Below, piece by piece: positions 9,359 through 18,632 of a DNA stretch of 64,000 nt. The position numbers and the translations under genes were made by a program. Position 1 is the stretch's first letter; the number at the start of each line of letters is the position of its first letter. The DNA is from JAFMPW01 sp041743085 (GTDB taxonomy: Bacteria; Bacteroidota; Bacteroidia; Flavobacteriales; Flavobacteriaceae). The notes below the pieces were generated by a model, which was given only the letters and a program-made list of their open reading frames with translations, was not told the origin of the DNA and did no database searches. The DNA lies in NCBI GenBank assembly GCA_041743085.1, contig JBGTNL010000019.1, positions 248,001 through 312,000 on the forward strand. Direction: 5' to 3'.

Positions 9359-9975
9359 TCCGTCTTTTTTGCGAATGCCTTTTTGTTGAATACCAGCAGA
9401 ATACCTACACCGGTACTGATAGCGGTATCGGCAATGTTGAAAACAGGTTCAAAAAAACGGAAATTGCCTCCCCCGACAAAGGGCACCCAACCGGGCCATG
9501 TAGTATCTATCATTGGAAAATATAGCATATCCACTACTTTACCGTAAAACAGGCCTCCATAGGGTTCATCGGAAAATAAGGTTGCCACTTCGTTGTAACT
9601 GTCATTGAATATAAGCCCATAAAAAACAGAATCAATAATATTACCCAGAGCGCCCGCAAAAATAAGGGAAACCGCTATTATTAAGGTTCTCGTTGCCTTT
9701 TTACGAATGATGTCGTACAGCCAGTATCCTATCCCCAAAATTGCAAACAACCTGAATATGGTCAAAATCAGTTTACCGGAAGATTCTGTGACGGGCAAAA
9801 GATCACTTAACTTTGTCCCCCAGGCGGCCCCCTCGTTCTCAATAAAAAGGATTTTAAACCAACTGAATACATCTACGTGCTCGCCAAGCACAAAATGGGT
9901 CTTAATATATATCTTGCTAAGTTGATCAACCAATAGAATTATAGCTACAAGCAGTAGCGACTTCCTTAAACGCAT
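9346..9975 (-). CDS. lspA: Lipoprotein signal peptidase (signal peptidase II)
   Basis: A 209-residue inner-membrane aspartyl protease that cleaves prolipoprotein signal peptides after lipid attachment. The four hydrophobic segments are visible. Signatures are DQLSKIYIKTHF in the first helix, NEGAAWG, the first catalytic Asp in GNIIDSVFYG and the second in FNIADTAIS. It is longer than the Gram-negative norm of about 165 because of an insertion around residues 130-160, common in Bacteroidota. A TATTTTTG box at 9996-10003 (minus) gives a short leader. It converges on and overlaps the cyclo-ligase gene by 13 bp. Confidence 0.93.
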   Translation of the reverse strand: MRLRKSLLLVAIILLVDQLSKIYIKTHFVLGEHVDVFSWFKILFIENEGAAWGTKLSDLLPVTESSGKLILTIFRLFAILGIGYWLYDIIRKKATRTLIIAVSLIFAGALGNIIDSVFYGLIFNDSYNEVATLFSDEPYGGLFYGKVVDMLYFPMIDTTWPGWVPFVGGGNFRFFEPVFNIADTAISTGVGILLVFNKKAFAKKTDQNS

Positions 9976-9995
9976 TGCCTCAAAAATTGATTGCG

Positions 9996-10003
9996 CAAAA
10001 ATA
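9996..10003 (-). promoter_or_regulatory. -7 box of lspA
   Basis: TATTTTTG on the minus strand fits TAnnTTTG; the predicted start near 9989 leaves about 14 nt to the lspA ATG. No good TTG partner at the right distance was found. Confidence 0.4.
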
Positions 10004-10056
10004 GGGATTATAAACCAATACCATATAAGAATCCGCCCCCCGGGTGAGAATTACGG

Positions 10057-10677
10057 TCAATTGGTTTTATTGAGGCTGATATCGCCTGTAACAGTGCGAA
10101 GTGCAAAGGTGTTGTGGTGTTGGGGAATAACATCCTTTATAACTTTTCCATACCTGGATTCTGCGGAAATAAATCCTTCTGAAGTATTAAGGATAATATC
10201 ACCGCTTTGAGTGCTGACCTCAACTTTTTCCTTTACCCCGTTCAGCGTACATCTTCCATCATCCAAAACAACCTCCAGAGAGCGAAAGAATCCACCAATA
10301 TGTACATTGCAACTGGTGCCGAAAACCTGTACTTCCTTTATTTCGGGAAGACGTATTCTTAACGCGATGGAAACCACTTTGTGAGCACTAAGCTTATCAT
10401 TGGGACTTATAAAAAGAGGTTGAAATCCTGCACTAATGAGGACCGTACTCCCTTCTTCCATGATCCTAATGACCAGATCCTTTCTATATTCCCCTTCTAT
10501 GGCAGCTTCTACAACCAATTCATCGGTATTGGAAGTTGCCAGATCCAGGTCAAAACAATTGCCCGTGTCTATCTGAAAAAGAGAGGTGCCGGAATTTATC
10601 AGCGATTTCTTTACAAGCTTCTGAGCTTGTAAATTATGAAAGATCAGCAAAAATAAAACGACAAAGCCTCTTTTCAT
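10057..10677 (-). CDS. Exported DUF4097-like beta-repeat protein
   Basis: A 206-residue protein with a signal peptide (MKRGFVVLFLLIFHNLQAQ). The remainder shows short repeated beta segments such as EVQVFGTSCNVHIGG, LEVVLDDGRCTLNGV and VEVSTQSGDIILNTS, typical of DUF4097/DUF2807-type right-handed beta-helix adhesin-like proteins. It lies 38 bp downstream of the dksA-like gene on the same strand and may be read with ileS-dksA. The exact role is unknown. Confidence 0.65.
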   Translation of the reverse strand: MKRGFVVLFLLIFHNLQAQKLVKKSLINSGTSLFQIDTGNCFDLDLATSNTDELVVEAAIEGEYRKDLVIRIMEEGSTVLISAGFQPLFISPNDKLSAHKVVSIALRIRLPEIKEVQVFGTSCNVHIGGFFRSLEVVLDDGRCTLNGVKEKVEVSTQSGDIILNTSEGFISAESRYGKVIKDVIPQHHNTFALRTVTGDISLNKTN

Positions 10678-10715
10678 TTTAGTGCAAGAAAAACGCCACC
10701 AAGGGACGTTTTAAC

Positions 10716-11099
10716 TTATTTCTGCATGTTTTTGGCCTCTATACTCAAAGTAGCATGGGGCACTAATTTAAGGCGTTCCTTATTAATAAGTTTACCTGTA
10801 ACCCTGCAGATTCCATACGTCTTGTTTTCTATTCTTAACAAGGCATTCTTCAAGTCCCTGATAAATTTTTCCTGGCGGATTGCCAGTTGGGTATTTGCCT
10901 CTTTACTCATGGTTTCAGAACCTTCTTCAAAGGCCTTAAAAGTAGGAGAAGTGTCGTCTGTTCCATTATTACCGTCGTTCATATAGGAACTCTTGAGCAA
11001 TTCTAAATGACTCTTGGCCTTTACTATTTTCTCTTCAATTAGGGCCTTAAATTCCTCCAATTCCTTATCCGAATATCTAACTTTTAAATCTTGTCCCAT
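10716..11099 (-). CDS. DksA/TraR-family regulator lacking the zinc cysteines
   Basis: A 127-residue protein with an N-terminal coiled-coil (about residues 10-90) and the C-terminal DksA/TraR element TYGICRVTGKLI...RLKLVPHATLSIEAK. DksA proteins bind the RNA polymerase secondary channel and modulate initiation, often with ppGpp. Only one cysteine (GIC) remains, so it cannot form a classical Cys4 zinc finger; this is usual in flavobacterial homologues. It follows ileS after 4 bp, a common pairing in the group. Confidence 0.85.
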   Translation of the reverse strand: MGQDLKVRYSDKELEEFKALIEEKIVKAKSHLELLKSSYMNDGNNGTDDTSPTFKAFEEGSETMSKEANTQLAIRQEKFIRDLKNALLRIENKTYGICRVTGKLINKERLKLVPHATLSIEAKNMQK

Positions 11100-11103
11100 A
11101 GTT

Positions 11104-14100
11104 TTAGTGTTTTTGAATAAACAATTTTGTATTTACTTCATCGAAGGCGACTGCAGTGCCGTTTTCCAACTTTTCCTCAAATTCCAGGTCGGCAGTCAGG
11201 GTTTCGGTTTTAATATAATTCATATTATTTATAACCGCCTTTTCAACAAAACCGTCTTTTAGTATTTTTATGTCTATTTTATCAGTTACTTCAAATCCCG
11301 ATTCTTTTCTCAGGTTTTGTATTCTATTTACCAGCTCCCTGGCTATCCCTTCTTGTCTAAGATCCTCGTTAATGGTGATATCCAAGGCCACAGTCAGTGA
11401 GCCGGTGCTGGCAACCAGCCAACCTTCTATGTCCTGGGATGCTATTTCTACATCCTCTAACTGTAAGATAATACTTTTATTTTCTAAGTCAAGTGAAATT
11501 TCGCCTTCTTGTTCAATTTTTTGGATATCTGCCTGATTTAATTTTTCCACGGCCTTGGTAATCAATTTCATATCCTTGCCAAACCTTGGGCCCAAAACCT
11601 TAAAATTGGGTTTAATCCGCTTCACCAAAATTCCGGATGCGTCGTCAAGTAATTTTATTTCCTTCACATTAACCTCCGATTTGATAAGGTCCGATACTGC
11701 TTCAATTTCCCTGCGTTGCCTTTCATCCAATACCGGGATCATGATCTTCTGAAGCGGTTGGCGTACTTTTATTTTTTCTTTTTGCCGTATGGATAAAACC
11801 AGGGAGGATATGGCCTGGGCCTTCTGCATTTTGCCCTCCAAATCTTTGTTAACCATTTCAGCGTTGAATTCGGGAAAATAGGCCAGGTGTACGCTCTCAA
11901 TAGTTTCCTTTTTACTGGTTTTGGTAAGATCTCTGTACAACTGATCCATAAAAAAAGGCGCCACGGGAGCAGATATTTTCGCTATGGCTACCAGACAGCT
12001 GTACAGGGTTTGATAGGCAGCAATTTTATCTTCCTGATAGTCGCCTTTCCAGAACCGCCTCCTGCTCAAACGCACATACCAGTTACTTAGATTCTCCTGG
12101 ACAAATTCTGATATGGCCCTGGTAGCTTTTGTAGGTTCATAATCGGCATAGGCCTCATCTACCTTTTGGATAAGCGTATGGAGTTCTGAAAGGATCCACT
12201 GGTCTATTTCCGGGCGCTGTTCCAATGGTATTTCAGCCTCGGAAAAATTAAAAGCATCAATGTTGGCATATAGGGCAAAAAAGGAATAGGTGTTGTAAAG
12301 CGTTCCGAAAAATTTCCTTTTCACCTCAATGATCCCCTCCATATCGAACCTTAAATTATCCCAGGGATTGGCATTGGAAATCATATACCATCGGGTGGCA
12401 TCGGCACCATGCAGATCCATGGTCTTAAAAGGATCAGCCGCATTGCCGAGCCGTTTGGACATTTTCTTGCCCTCCCTATCCAAAACGAGCCCGTTGGAAA
12501 CGACATTTTTATAGGCAATGGAATCAAAGACCATAGTAGCTATGGCATGCAAGGTATAAAACCAACCGCGGGTCTGATCCACCCCTTCGGCAATAAAGTC
12601 GGCGGGGAAAGTCACGCCCTTGTCAATCAGCGTCTTATTTTCAAAAGGATAGTGCCATTGTGCATAGGGCATGGAGCCACTATCGAACCAAACATCTATA
12701 AGGTCGCTTTCGCGTTTCATAGGTTTTCCCGAAGGGGATACCAGGACAAGCTGATCTACAATGTTTTTATGCAGGTCTATTTTATCGTAGTTCTCTTCCG
12801 TCATATCCCCAACAACAAAGTCAGGGAATAAATCGGAATGAAGAACGCCCGCAGCAATTGCCTTTGCCATTTCGTCTTTCAGCTGCCCTACGGAACCAAT
12901 GATTGTTTCTTCCTTCCCATCCTCGGTTCTCCATATAGGTAACGGAATACCCCAATATCTTGAGCGCGACAGGTTCCAGTCGTTGGCGTTGGCCAGCCAG
13001 TTCCCGAACCTGCCATCCCCCGTTGCCTGCGGTTTCCAGTTTATGGTTTGGTTCAATTGATACATCCTGTCCTTTATCTCGGTCACTTTTATAAACCACG
13101 AATCCAGGGGATAATAGAGTATGGGTTTATCCGTACGCCAGCAATTGGGATAACTGTGAACGTATTTTTCTACCTTAAAAGCCTTATTTTCTTCCTTTAG
13201 TTTAATGGCGATCTCAACATCAACGGATCTTTCAGGGGCTTCCCCATCGTCGTAATATTCATTCTTTACGTACTTGCCTGCCAATTCCTTCATTTCGGGG
13301 CGAAACTTTCCCTGAAGATCTACCAGGGGCACCGGATTTTTGTACTCATCCAACACCAGCATAGGTGGTACAGGCGGATCTGCCTTCTGGGCCACCTGCA
13401 TGTCGTCTGCACCAAAAGTGGGTGCGGTATGCACTATACCGGTACCTTCCTCTGTGGTCACAAAATCCCCGGTGATAACCCTAAAGGCATTTTCGGGGTT
13501 TTGATAAGGCACTGCATAATCCAATAACTGTTCATAGCGTATGCCAACCAAATCTTTTCCTTTAGCCCCGGCAACTATTTTATAAGGTATCTTTTTGTCC
13601 TCTTTCGAATAATTTTCAAATTCATCATCAAATTTGGCCAATTCAAACTTTCCGGTGAATTGTTTTCCAACCAGGCTTTTGGCCAAAACAACATACACGG
13701 GTTTGAAGGTATATTGATTGAAGGTTTTTACCAATGCATAGTCGATCTTTGACCCCACGGTCAAAGCGGTATTAGAAGGCAGGGTCCAAGGCGTAGTGGT
13801 CCATGCAAGGAAATGGATAGCTCCATCGAATTCCTTTAAAAATCCGGGCAGTGTTTCCTTTTTTGCCTTAAACTGGGCTACCACGGTGGTGTCAGTTATA
13901 TCCTGATAGGTGCCGGGTTGGTTCAGTTCATGAGAACTAAGGCCTGTTCCGGCCTTCGGTGAATAGGGCTGAATGGTATACCCTTTGTAAATTAAGGCTT
14001 TATCGTAGATCTGTTTCAACAGCCACCACACAGATTCCATGTACTTTGACTTATAAGTAATATAGGGGTCATCCATATCTACCCAGTAGCCGATCTTCTC

Positions 14101-14505
14101 GGTCAAACTGTTCCAGACATCCGTATAACGCATTACGGCTTTTTTACAAGCGGCATTATAGTCCTCAACAGATATTTTCTTGCCGATATCTTCCTTTGTG
14201 ATCCCCAATTCTTTTTCTACACCAAGTTCTATGGGCAATCCGTGGGTATCCCATCCTGCTTTCCGTTTTACCTGAAAGCCCTTCATGGTTTTGTATCTTG
14301 GGAAGATATCCTTTATGGTCCGGGCCATCACATGGTGAATTCCAGGCAGGCCGTTAGCCGAAGGCGGGCCTTCATAGAATACAAAACGCTCCTTCCCCTC
14401 CCGGCTGGAAATGCTTTTTTCGAAAATTTGTTCTTCTTTCCAAAATTTCAAAACGTTTTCGGCCACTTCAGGTAAATTAAGACCCTTATATTCTGCAAAC
14501 TTCAT
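11104..14505 (-). CDS. ileS: Isoleucyl-tRNA synthetase
   Basis: A 1133-residue class I aminoacyl-tRNA synthetase. The HIGH-type motif is PPSANGLPGIHH at residues 47-58 and the KMSKR loop is EGKKMSKRLGN. An editing (CP1) domain lies between (LAWTTTPWTLPSNTAL, GTGIVHTAPTFGADD), and the anticodon-binding domain is C-terminal. The length fits the long Bacteroidota/eukaryote-like clade. I place the start at 14505 (MKFAEYKGLN): the in-frame ATG at 14550 lies upstream of the TAGTTTTG promoter box at 14538-14545. Confidence 0.95.
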   Translation of the reverse strand: MKFAEYKGLNLPEVAENVLKFWKEEQIFEKSISSREGKERFVFYEGPPSANGLPGIHHVMARTIKDIFPRYKTMKGFQVKRKAGWDTHGLPIELGVEKELGITKEDIGKKISVEDYNAACKKAVMRYTDVWNSLTEKIGYWVDMDDPYITYKSKYMESVWWLLKQIYDKALIYKGYTIQPYSPKAGTGLSSHELNQPGTYQDITDTTVVAQFKAKKETLPGFLKEFDGAIHFLAWTTTPWTLPSNTALTVGSKIDYALVKTFNQYTFKPVYVVLAKSLVGKQFTGKFELAKFDDEFENYSKEDKKIPYKIVAGAKGKDLVGIRYEQLLDYAVPYQNPENAFRVITGDFVTTEEGTGIVHTAPTFGADDMQVAQKADPPVPPMLVLDEYKNPVPLVDLQGKFRPEMKELAGKYVKNEYYDDGEAPERSVDVEIAIKLKEENKAFKVEKYVHSYPNCWRTDKPILYYPLDSWFIKVTEIKDRMYQLNQTINWKPQATGDGRFGNWLANANDWNLSRSRYWGIPLPIWRTEDGKEETIIGSVGQLKDEMAKAIAAGVLHSDLFPDFVVGDMTEENYDKIDLHKNIVDQLVLVSPSGKPMKRESDLIDVWFDSGSMPYAQWHYPFENKTLIDKGVTFPADFIAEGVDQTRGWFYTLHAIATMVFDSIAYKNVVSNGLVLDREGKKMSKRLGNAADPFKTMDLHGADATRWYMISNANPWDNLRFDMEGIIEVKRKFFGTLYNTYSFFALYANIDAFNFSEAEIPLEQRPEIDQWILSELHTLIQKVDEAYADYEPTKATRAISEFVQENLSNWYVRLSRRRFWKGDYQEDKIAAYQTLYSCLVAIAKISAPVAPFFMDQLYRDLTKTSKKETIESVHLAYFPEFNAEMVNKDLEGKMQKAQAISSLVLSIRQKEKIKVRQPLQKIMIPVLDERQRREIEAVSDLIKSEVNVKEIKLLDDASGILVKRIKPNFKVLGPRFGKDMKLITKAVEKLNQADIQKIEQEGEISLDLENKSIILQLEDVEIASQDIEGWLVASTGSLTVALDITINEDLRQEGIARELVNRIQNLRKESGFEVTDKIDIKILKDGFVEKAVINNMNYIKTETLTADLEFEEKLENGTAVAFDEVNTKLFIQKH

Positions 14506-14537
14506 AATGCCTTTCCGGATATACTGTTTTAAGTCCG

Positions 14538-14545
14538 CAAAACTA
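14538..14545 (-). promoter_or_regulatory. -7 box of ileS
   Basis: TAGTTTTG on the minus strand. It sits between two candidate ATGs and so supports the downstream one (14505). A transcription start near 14531 would give a leader of about 25 nt. Confidence 0.5.
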
Positions 14546-14580
14546 AACAATTTTTAACAAAGAATGTTTTAACAAAACAC

Positions 14581-14606
14581 AAAAAAGCCCCTCAAAAAGG
14601 GGCTTC
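14581..14606 (-). terminator. Intrinsic terminator of the DUF4382 lipoprotein gene
   Basis: On the minus strand AAGCCCCT, a TTTTG loop and AGGGGCTT are followed by TTTT. It lies 23 bp past the stop at 14629 and upstream of ileS, so it separates the two transcripts. Confidence 0.85.
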
Positions 14607-14628
14607 TGTAATAATTGAGAACTACCTT

Positions 14629-15576
14629 TTATTTGGTGCCTGTGATCGTAACGTTTGCGCTTATTCGAATCGCTGAAGTTACATTGATCGCTCCTAGATT
14701 TAGGCCCGTAGTGGACTCGGCCTCAAGCAGGGCACTAAAGGAAAATGAATCGCCTTCTTTGCTATAGGATACAAATACGAGTTCGTATTCGCCTTCCTTT
14801 AAAAAGTTAAGGCTATAGGAACCGTTATTTTCCTGTACTTCCGAACTGGTTACCGCATTTGAAAAGGTTACGTTGCTCTCACCCTTGCCACTGGTTTCAA
14901 TCTCCTGATCAAAGGTTCCCTTTTCATAGGCGTACACCACTATTTTATCTGATGTCTGATCTACATCGCTTACGGTACCTTCAATCATACCGGTAACATC
15001 TTTATTAACCGCCCTGATTCCCGCCGATAATTCGGACATGGATACAAACTCGAAATCAGAGGAGACAGTGCCCTGCTCTTCTTTAATGGTTTTCCGCAGG
15101 TCAAAATCCAGTATAATTTCATTGGTTGCCATTGCGTACACTTCAAAGGCATCGGATACCGTTATACTATTGGCGGAAGCGGCAATTTTATCTTTAGCGC
15201 CGTCGGCGGTCTCAACATAACACCCCGGGCTATTTCCCGTGGCATCGGTGTTATAATCCAATTCCACTACAATATTGGAATACGAACCGGCTTCCATATC
15301 GAGATTTCCTAAATTTTGCGTCTGACCATTCACCAGAGCAGATAAATTTACCGTTGTTTTGCTGAATCCTTCAAGCGATGTTCCTCCTATTTTAACATCT
15401 GCTATAGTAACGTAAACCGCTTCTACATTCGCATTGTCAATAGGCGCATCTGTCATTTTAAAAGCGGTATTGTAGGATTCGCTTTCCATGGTTTCACCGC
15501 CATCATTTTTACTGCAAGCCGTTACCATACTAATAAAGGTTAAGGCAATACCTGCAATTTTTACATACTTTTTCAT
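14629..15576 (-). CDS. DUF4382 lipoprotein
   Basis: A 315-residue lipoprotein: signal peptide with lipobox SMVTAC (Cys21), then the DUF4382 domain that begins TAFKMTDAPIDNANVEAVYVTI and includes KIGGTSLEGFSKTTVNL and LGNLDMEAGSYSNIVVELD. A second beta-sandwich-like part (about 200-315) resembles a carboxypeptidase-regulatory fold. DUF4382 proteins are envelope-associated and uncharacterised. It ends in its own terminator. Confidence 0.85.
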   Translation of the reverse strand: MKKYVKIAGIALTFISMVTACSKNDGGETMESESYNTAFKMTDAPIDNANVEAVYVTIADVKIGGTSLEGFSKTTVNLSALVNGQTQNLGNLDMEAGSYSNIVVELDYNTDATGNSPGCYVETADGAKDKIAASANSITVSDAFEVYAMATNEIILDFDLRKTIKEEQGTVSSDFEFVSMSELSAGIRAVNKDVTGMIEGTVSDVDQTSDKIVVYAYEKGTFDQEIETSGKGESNVTFSNAVTSSEVQENNGSYSLNFLKEGEYELVFVSYSKEGDSFSFSALLEAESTTGLNLGAINVTSAIRISANVTITGTK

Positions 15577-15836
15577 AAGATTTGAAACTTTTATTGGTTA
15601 AACTTTCAGGTATATAACAGTTAACCCCTGTCGTATCTTATTAAAAAGATGTTAAAATTTGAAATAACTGTAAAATTAAGCGGTTTTTACACCCGTAATT
15701 TACTTATAAACAGACATTTGGGTTTATTTGTTAAATTATTATCAGGATCGGTTGTGGTTGGCTCTTTACGTCTAAAAGCTTTTCCTGAACGTATATGTAC
15801 CAACGCAAATAGTTAAACACCTAAACAATTAAAAAC

Positions 15837-16052
15837 ATGAAAAAAGTAATTTGGAGCACAATTTTAGTCCTTGTTCTAAGCCTTTCCTTTGTATCCTGTG
15901 AAGGTTGCCAGGACGAAGCCAATAAGGCCGAAGACACGATGGAGGAAGTTGGTGATGATATCGAAGAGGCGGCTGAGGACGTGGGTGATGCGATAGAGGA
16001 AGCTGCTGAGGATGTGGAAGACGAAATAGATGACGCTACTGACGATAACTGA
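15837..16052 (+). CDS. Small, highly acidic lipoprotein
   Basis: A 71-residue protein with a lipoprotein signal (lipobox LSFVSC, Cys21). The mature 50 residues are nearly all Asp, Glu, Ala and Val, in an imperfect repeat of the form EEAAEDVGDAI / EEAAEDVEDEI that should make an amphipathic acidic helix. No known family recognised; similar short acidic surface lipoproteins occur in marine flavobacteria. The gene is flanked by its own 260-bp upstream region and by the inverted-repeat element at 16085. Confidence 0.75.
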   Translation: MKKVIWSTILVLVLSLSFVSCEGCQDEANKAEDTMEEVGDDIEEAAEDVGDAIEEAAEDVEDEIDDATDDN

Positions 16053-16084
16053 TCTTGTCTAAGACCTTTGAGGTCTGAATAAAA

Positions 16085-16211
16085 GAGGGTGTCTTAAAAG
16101 TTAATGCAAATGTGATTACGAACAAAGTGAAGTAATCCGTTACTTTACCGGGCAAGATTTAAAGATTGCCTCGTTTCTAGCAATGGCTGTCCAGACTTTT
16201 AAGACCCCCTC
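16085..16211. repeat. 127-bp inverted-repeat element between convergent genes
   Basis: Starts GAGGGTGTCTTAAAAGT and ends ACTTTTAAGACCCCCTC, 17-bp inverted ends with one mismatch (the two arms differ at the sixth base). The inner part contains a second inverted pair (AGTGAAGTAATCCG region against GATTGCCTCG) like a widespread palindromic repeat. It resembles a non-autonomous element with IS1182-like ends (inference). No clear target duplication. It lies between the acidic lipoprotein and the TonB receptor, and could fold to stop transcription from both sides. Confidence 0.65.
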
Positions 16212-16219
16212 ATTTATTT

Positions 16220-18631
16220 TTAGAAGGCATACCCCAGTCCCAATATCAAATTTCTGCCTGCCGCCGTAATCCCTGAAGAATATGGACGATATCTCTGATT
16301 AGTGATGTTCTCCAAATTTAAGGAAGCCCTAAGTTTATTGCTGATCTGGTATTGCGAACGGAAATTAAGGGTATACCAGGAGGGCGAATACGGATTGCCA
16401 TCGGTATCGGAAGCATAGATATATTCCTTACTCCTTTCAGAAAGCGTCAGATCTGCAAAGGGGATTTCTCCGTTAAAATTTAAAAACAGATCTGTTCTGA
16501 ATTTTTGGTTGTCCCATTTAATGTGCAAATCTCCGAAAGTTGGCGCAGCATGCCTGGCGGGGGTTTCCATCCCATTGTCGTCTTCTTCAACCCCCTCTGT
16601 GAAAGTGAGGTTCGCCAAAACCGAAAACTCCTCTGAAAGAATGGCTTCCAACCCCAGTTCAAAACCATATGCATAGGCTTTTGCTGCATTCTGAATGGCC
16701 TGTACGTTGCTGAGTTCCCCGTTGTATATAATCCGACTTTCACCGTTGAAATTGTAATCGCGCCTCACCAGGGCATCTACCAGGTAGGTATAAAATGCTG
16801 CGCCCTTTAGAACGATCCTGTCTTTAATATTCCTTTGGATTCCGATTTCTGCATTGTAGGCATACTCCGGTTCCAGATCAGGATTTGGAACCACTACGGA
16901 ACCCGGTTCCGAATCGAAAACTTTGCCCACGTCATCTATGTTGGGAGCCCTGAACCCGGTAGAACCGTTCAGGGTTAACTGAAGGTCGGCTTTAGGAAAC
17001 CAACTAAGCCCCAAACTGCCGGTTAACGCCCCGTTATTCAAATTAGCGATTGTAAACGGAAAAGGATAAAAAGTTGTGTCAAATTCCGCATCTATCCAGA
17101 CATGGCTGTACCTAAGGCCTGAAAGTATGGTAATATTGGGTTTTGCCTTATATTCGGCATTTACGTACCCTGCAACGGTCTGCCATGTGGCTCCATCGGG
17201 ATATCTTGAAGCCGCATCGTTATTTGCACCTGTTTCTATATTTTTCCGACTTCCCTCTGAGCCTACCTTATTAAAAATATATTCGGTTCCATAATACAAT
17301 CGGAGGTCACCAATTTTCTTATTCTCAAAGTCAACATTCGATGAGAGGGCGTTTACCTTTTCCCTGGTTGTATAGCGAATCGGATCCTGGAAATCCCTGT
17401 CATTTCTGCTTTCTTCAAAATGTTGATAAGCTGTGGTAATTTTTAAGCCGTCATAAAATTTTCCCCTGCCTTGTTTGTAGAGCTGAAAATTTCCCATAAA
17501 CCATTTCTGAGGCCCGTAAAACCATTCCGCAGAACGCAATCCTTCTCCGTCTCTGTCCGGCCTTATCAAGCGGTCGTATCTCGGGAAAGCCGAGGTCCTG
17601 GAATAATAAAGACCCAGATCATATTTCCAATTATTATTGGGCTTATAGATGATCTTTTCCATCAAATTGATCTGATCGTAACCTGTGGGACGTTGCACTT
17701 TGGGTTTATCGGTTCCCATTAAAATATCGGTTCCGTTATTTCTCACAACATAGAAATTTCTTAAATAAGATTCATGTCCGTGTTCGCCCATCTTAAGATC
17801 ATCAAAGGAATTATAGGTAGCACTGCTTAAAAAGGCCCATTTTCTTCTTCCCAGGTTAAAGTCCAAGTGGCCCGTATTTTCGGTATTCGCAGATGCAAAA
17901 CGGTAATTTGCATTTCCTGAAAAGGCAATACTGTCATTCCTGGAAAACTGCGCCTCTTTGGTAAAGAAGTTCATCACTCCCCCAATGGCATCGCTTCCGT
18001 AAATCACGGAGCCCGGGCCAAAGATCACTTCGGTGTTTTTTATGGTAAAGGGGTCAATAGAAATTACATTTTGTAGGTTTCCTCCCCTAAAAATGGCATT
18101 ATTCATTCGAACCCCATCCACTGATAAGACCAATCTATTGGTAGCAAAACCCCTGATCATAGGGCTTCCGCCCCCCAATTGGCTTTTCTGTATGAAAACT
18201 TTTCCGCTACTCTGTAATAGATCCGCAGATGTTTGCGGATGTGCAAAGGCAATATCCCTGGCATTTATAGAAGCTATTTTTTGAGGAATATCTTTCTTTT
18301 GTTGTTCCCATTTGGAAATGGACATCACCACCTCGTCCAATTGTTCCGGGTTAAGGGTCATATATACCCGCTTGCCCCGCTTCAGGAGTTGCGACTTTGT
18401 AGTTTTTTTAGATTGATACCCAATGTGTTTAAAGTATATCCGTTCATTACTATCGAATTCGTCGAGATTGCATTTCCCGTCAAAATCCGTTAAAACAGTT
18501 TTGGACCTTTCCAGGTTATATACCACTAAATTGGTAATCGGTTCTCGCGTTTCTATATCCAAAACGGTTATTTCCTGGGCAGAAACAGCCTGAAAAAAAA
18601 GTAGTGTAATGATGACCCCTATCTTTTGCAT
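16220..18631 (-). CDS. TonB-dependent outer-membrane receptor
   Basis: An 803-residue receptor (start at 18631, MQKIGVIITLLFF, signal peptide to AQ). An N-terminal CarboxypepD_reg-like domain (VLDIETREPITNLVVYN to about residue 90) precedes the plug (LLQSSGKVFIQKS, GGGSPMIRGFATNRLVL, NTEVIFGPGSVIYGSDAIGG) and a 22-strand barrel ending LGLGYAF. The plug resembles the haemoglobin/transferrin or siderophore receptor group, so the ligand may be an iron compound, but it is not provable here. The start is 1 bp past the recO stop, so both are co-transcribed. Confidence 0.92.
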   Translation of the reverse strand: MQKIGVIITLLFFQAVSAQEITVLDIETREPITNLVVYNLERSKTVLTDFDGKCNLDEFDSNERIYFKHIGYQSKKTTKSQLLKRGKRVYMTLNPEQLDEVVMSISKWEQQKKDIPQKIASINARDIAFAHPQTSADLLQSSGKVFIQKSQLGGGSPMIRGFATNRLVLSVDGVRMNNAIFRGGNLQNVISIDPFTIKNTEVIFGPGSVIYGSDAIGGVMNFFTKEAQFSRNDSIAFSGNANYRFASANTENTGHLDFNLGRRKWAFLSSATYNSFDDLKMGEHGHESYLRNFYVVRNNGTDILMGTDKPKVQRPTGYDQINLMEKIIYKPNNNWKYDLGLYYSRTSAFPRYDRLIRPDRDGEGLRSAEWFYGPQKWFMGNFQLYKQGRGKFYDGLKITTAYQHFEESRNDRDFQDPIRYTTREKVNALSSNVDFENKKIGDLRLYYGTEYIFNKVGSEGSRKNIETGANNDAASRYPDGATWQTVAGYVNAEYKAKPNITILSGLRYSHVWIDAEFDTTFYPFPFTIANLNNGALTGSLGLSWFPKADLQLTLNGSTGFRAPNIDDVGKVFDSEPGSVVVPNPDLEPEYAYNAEIGIQRNIKDRIVLKGAAFYTYLVDALVRRDYNFNGESRIIYNGELSNVQAIQNAAKAYAYGFELGLEAILSEEFSVLANLTFTEGVEEDDNGMETPARHAAPTFGDLHIKWDNQKFRTDLFLNFNGEIPFADLTLSERSKEYIYASDTDGNPYSPSWYTLNFRSQYQISNKLRASLNLENITNQRYRPYSSGITAAGRNLILGLGYAF

Positions 18632-18632
18632 A

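Noticed and set aside
12821..13099. 92-codon minus-strand frame within ileS
   Set aside because: Shadow in another frame of the well-supported ileS gene.
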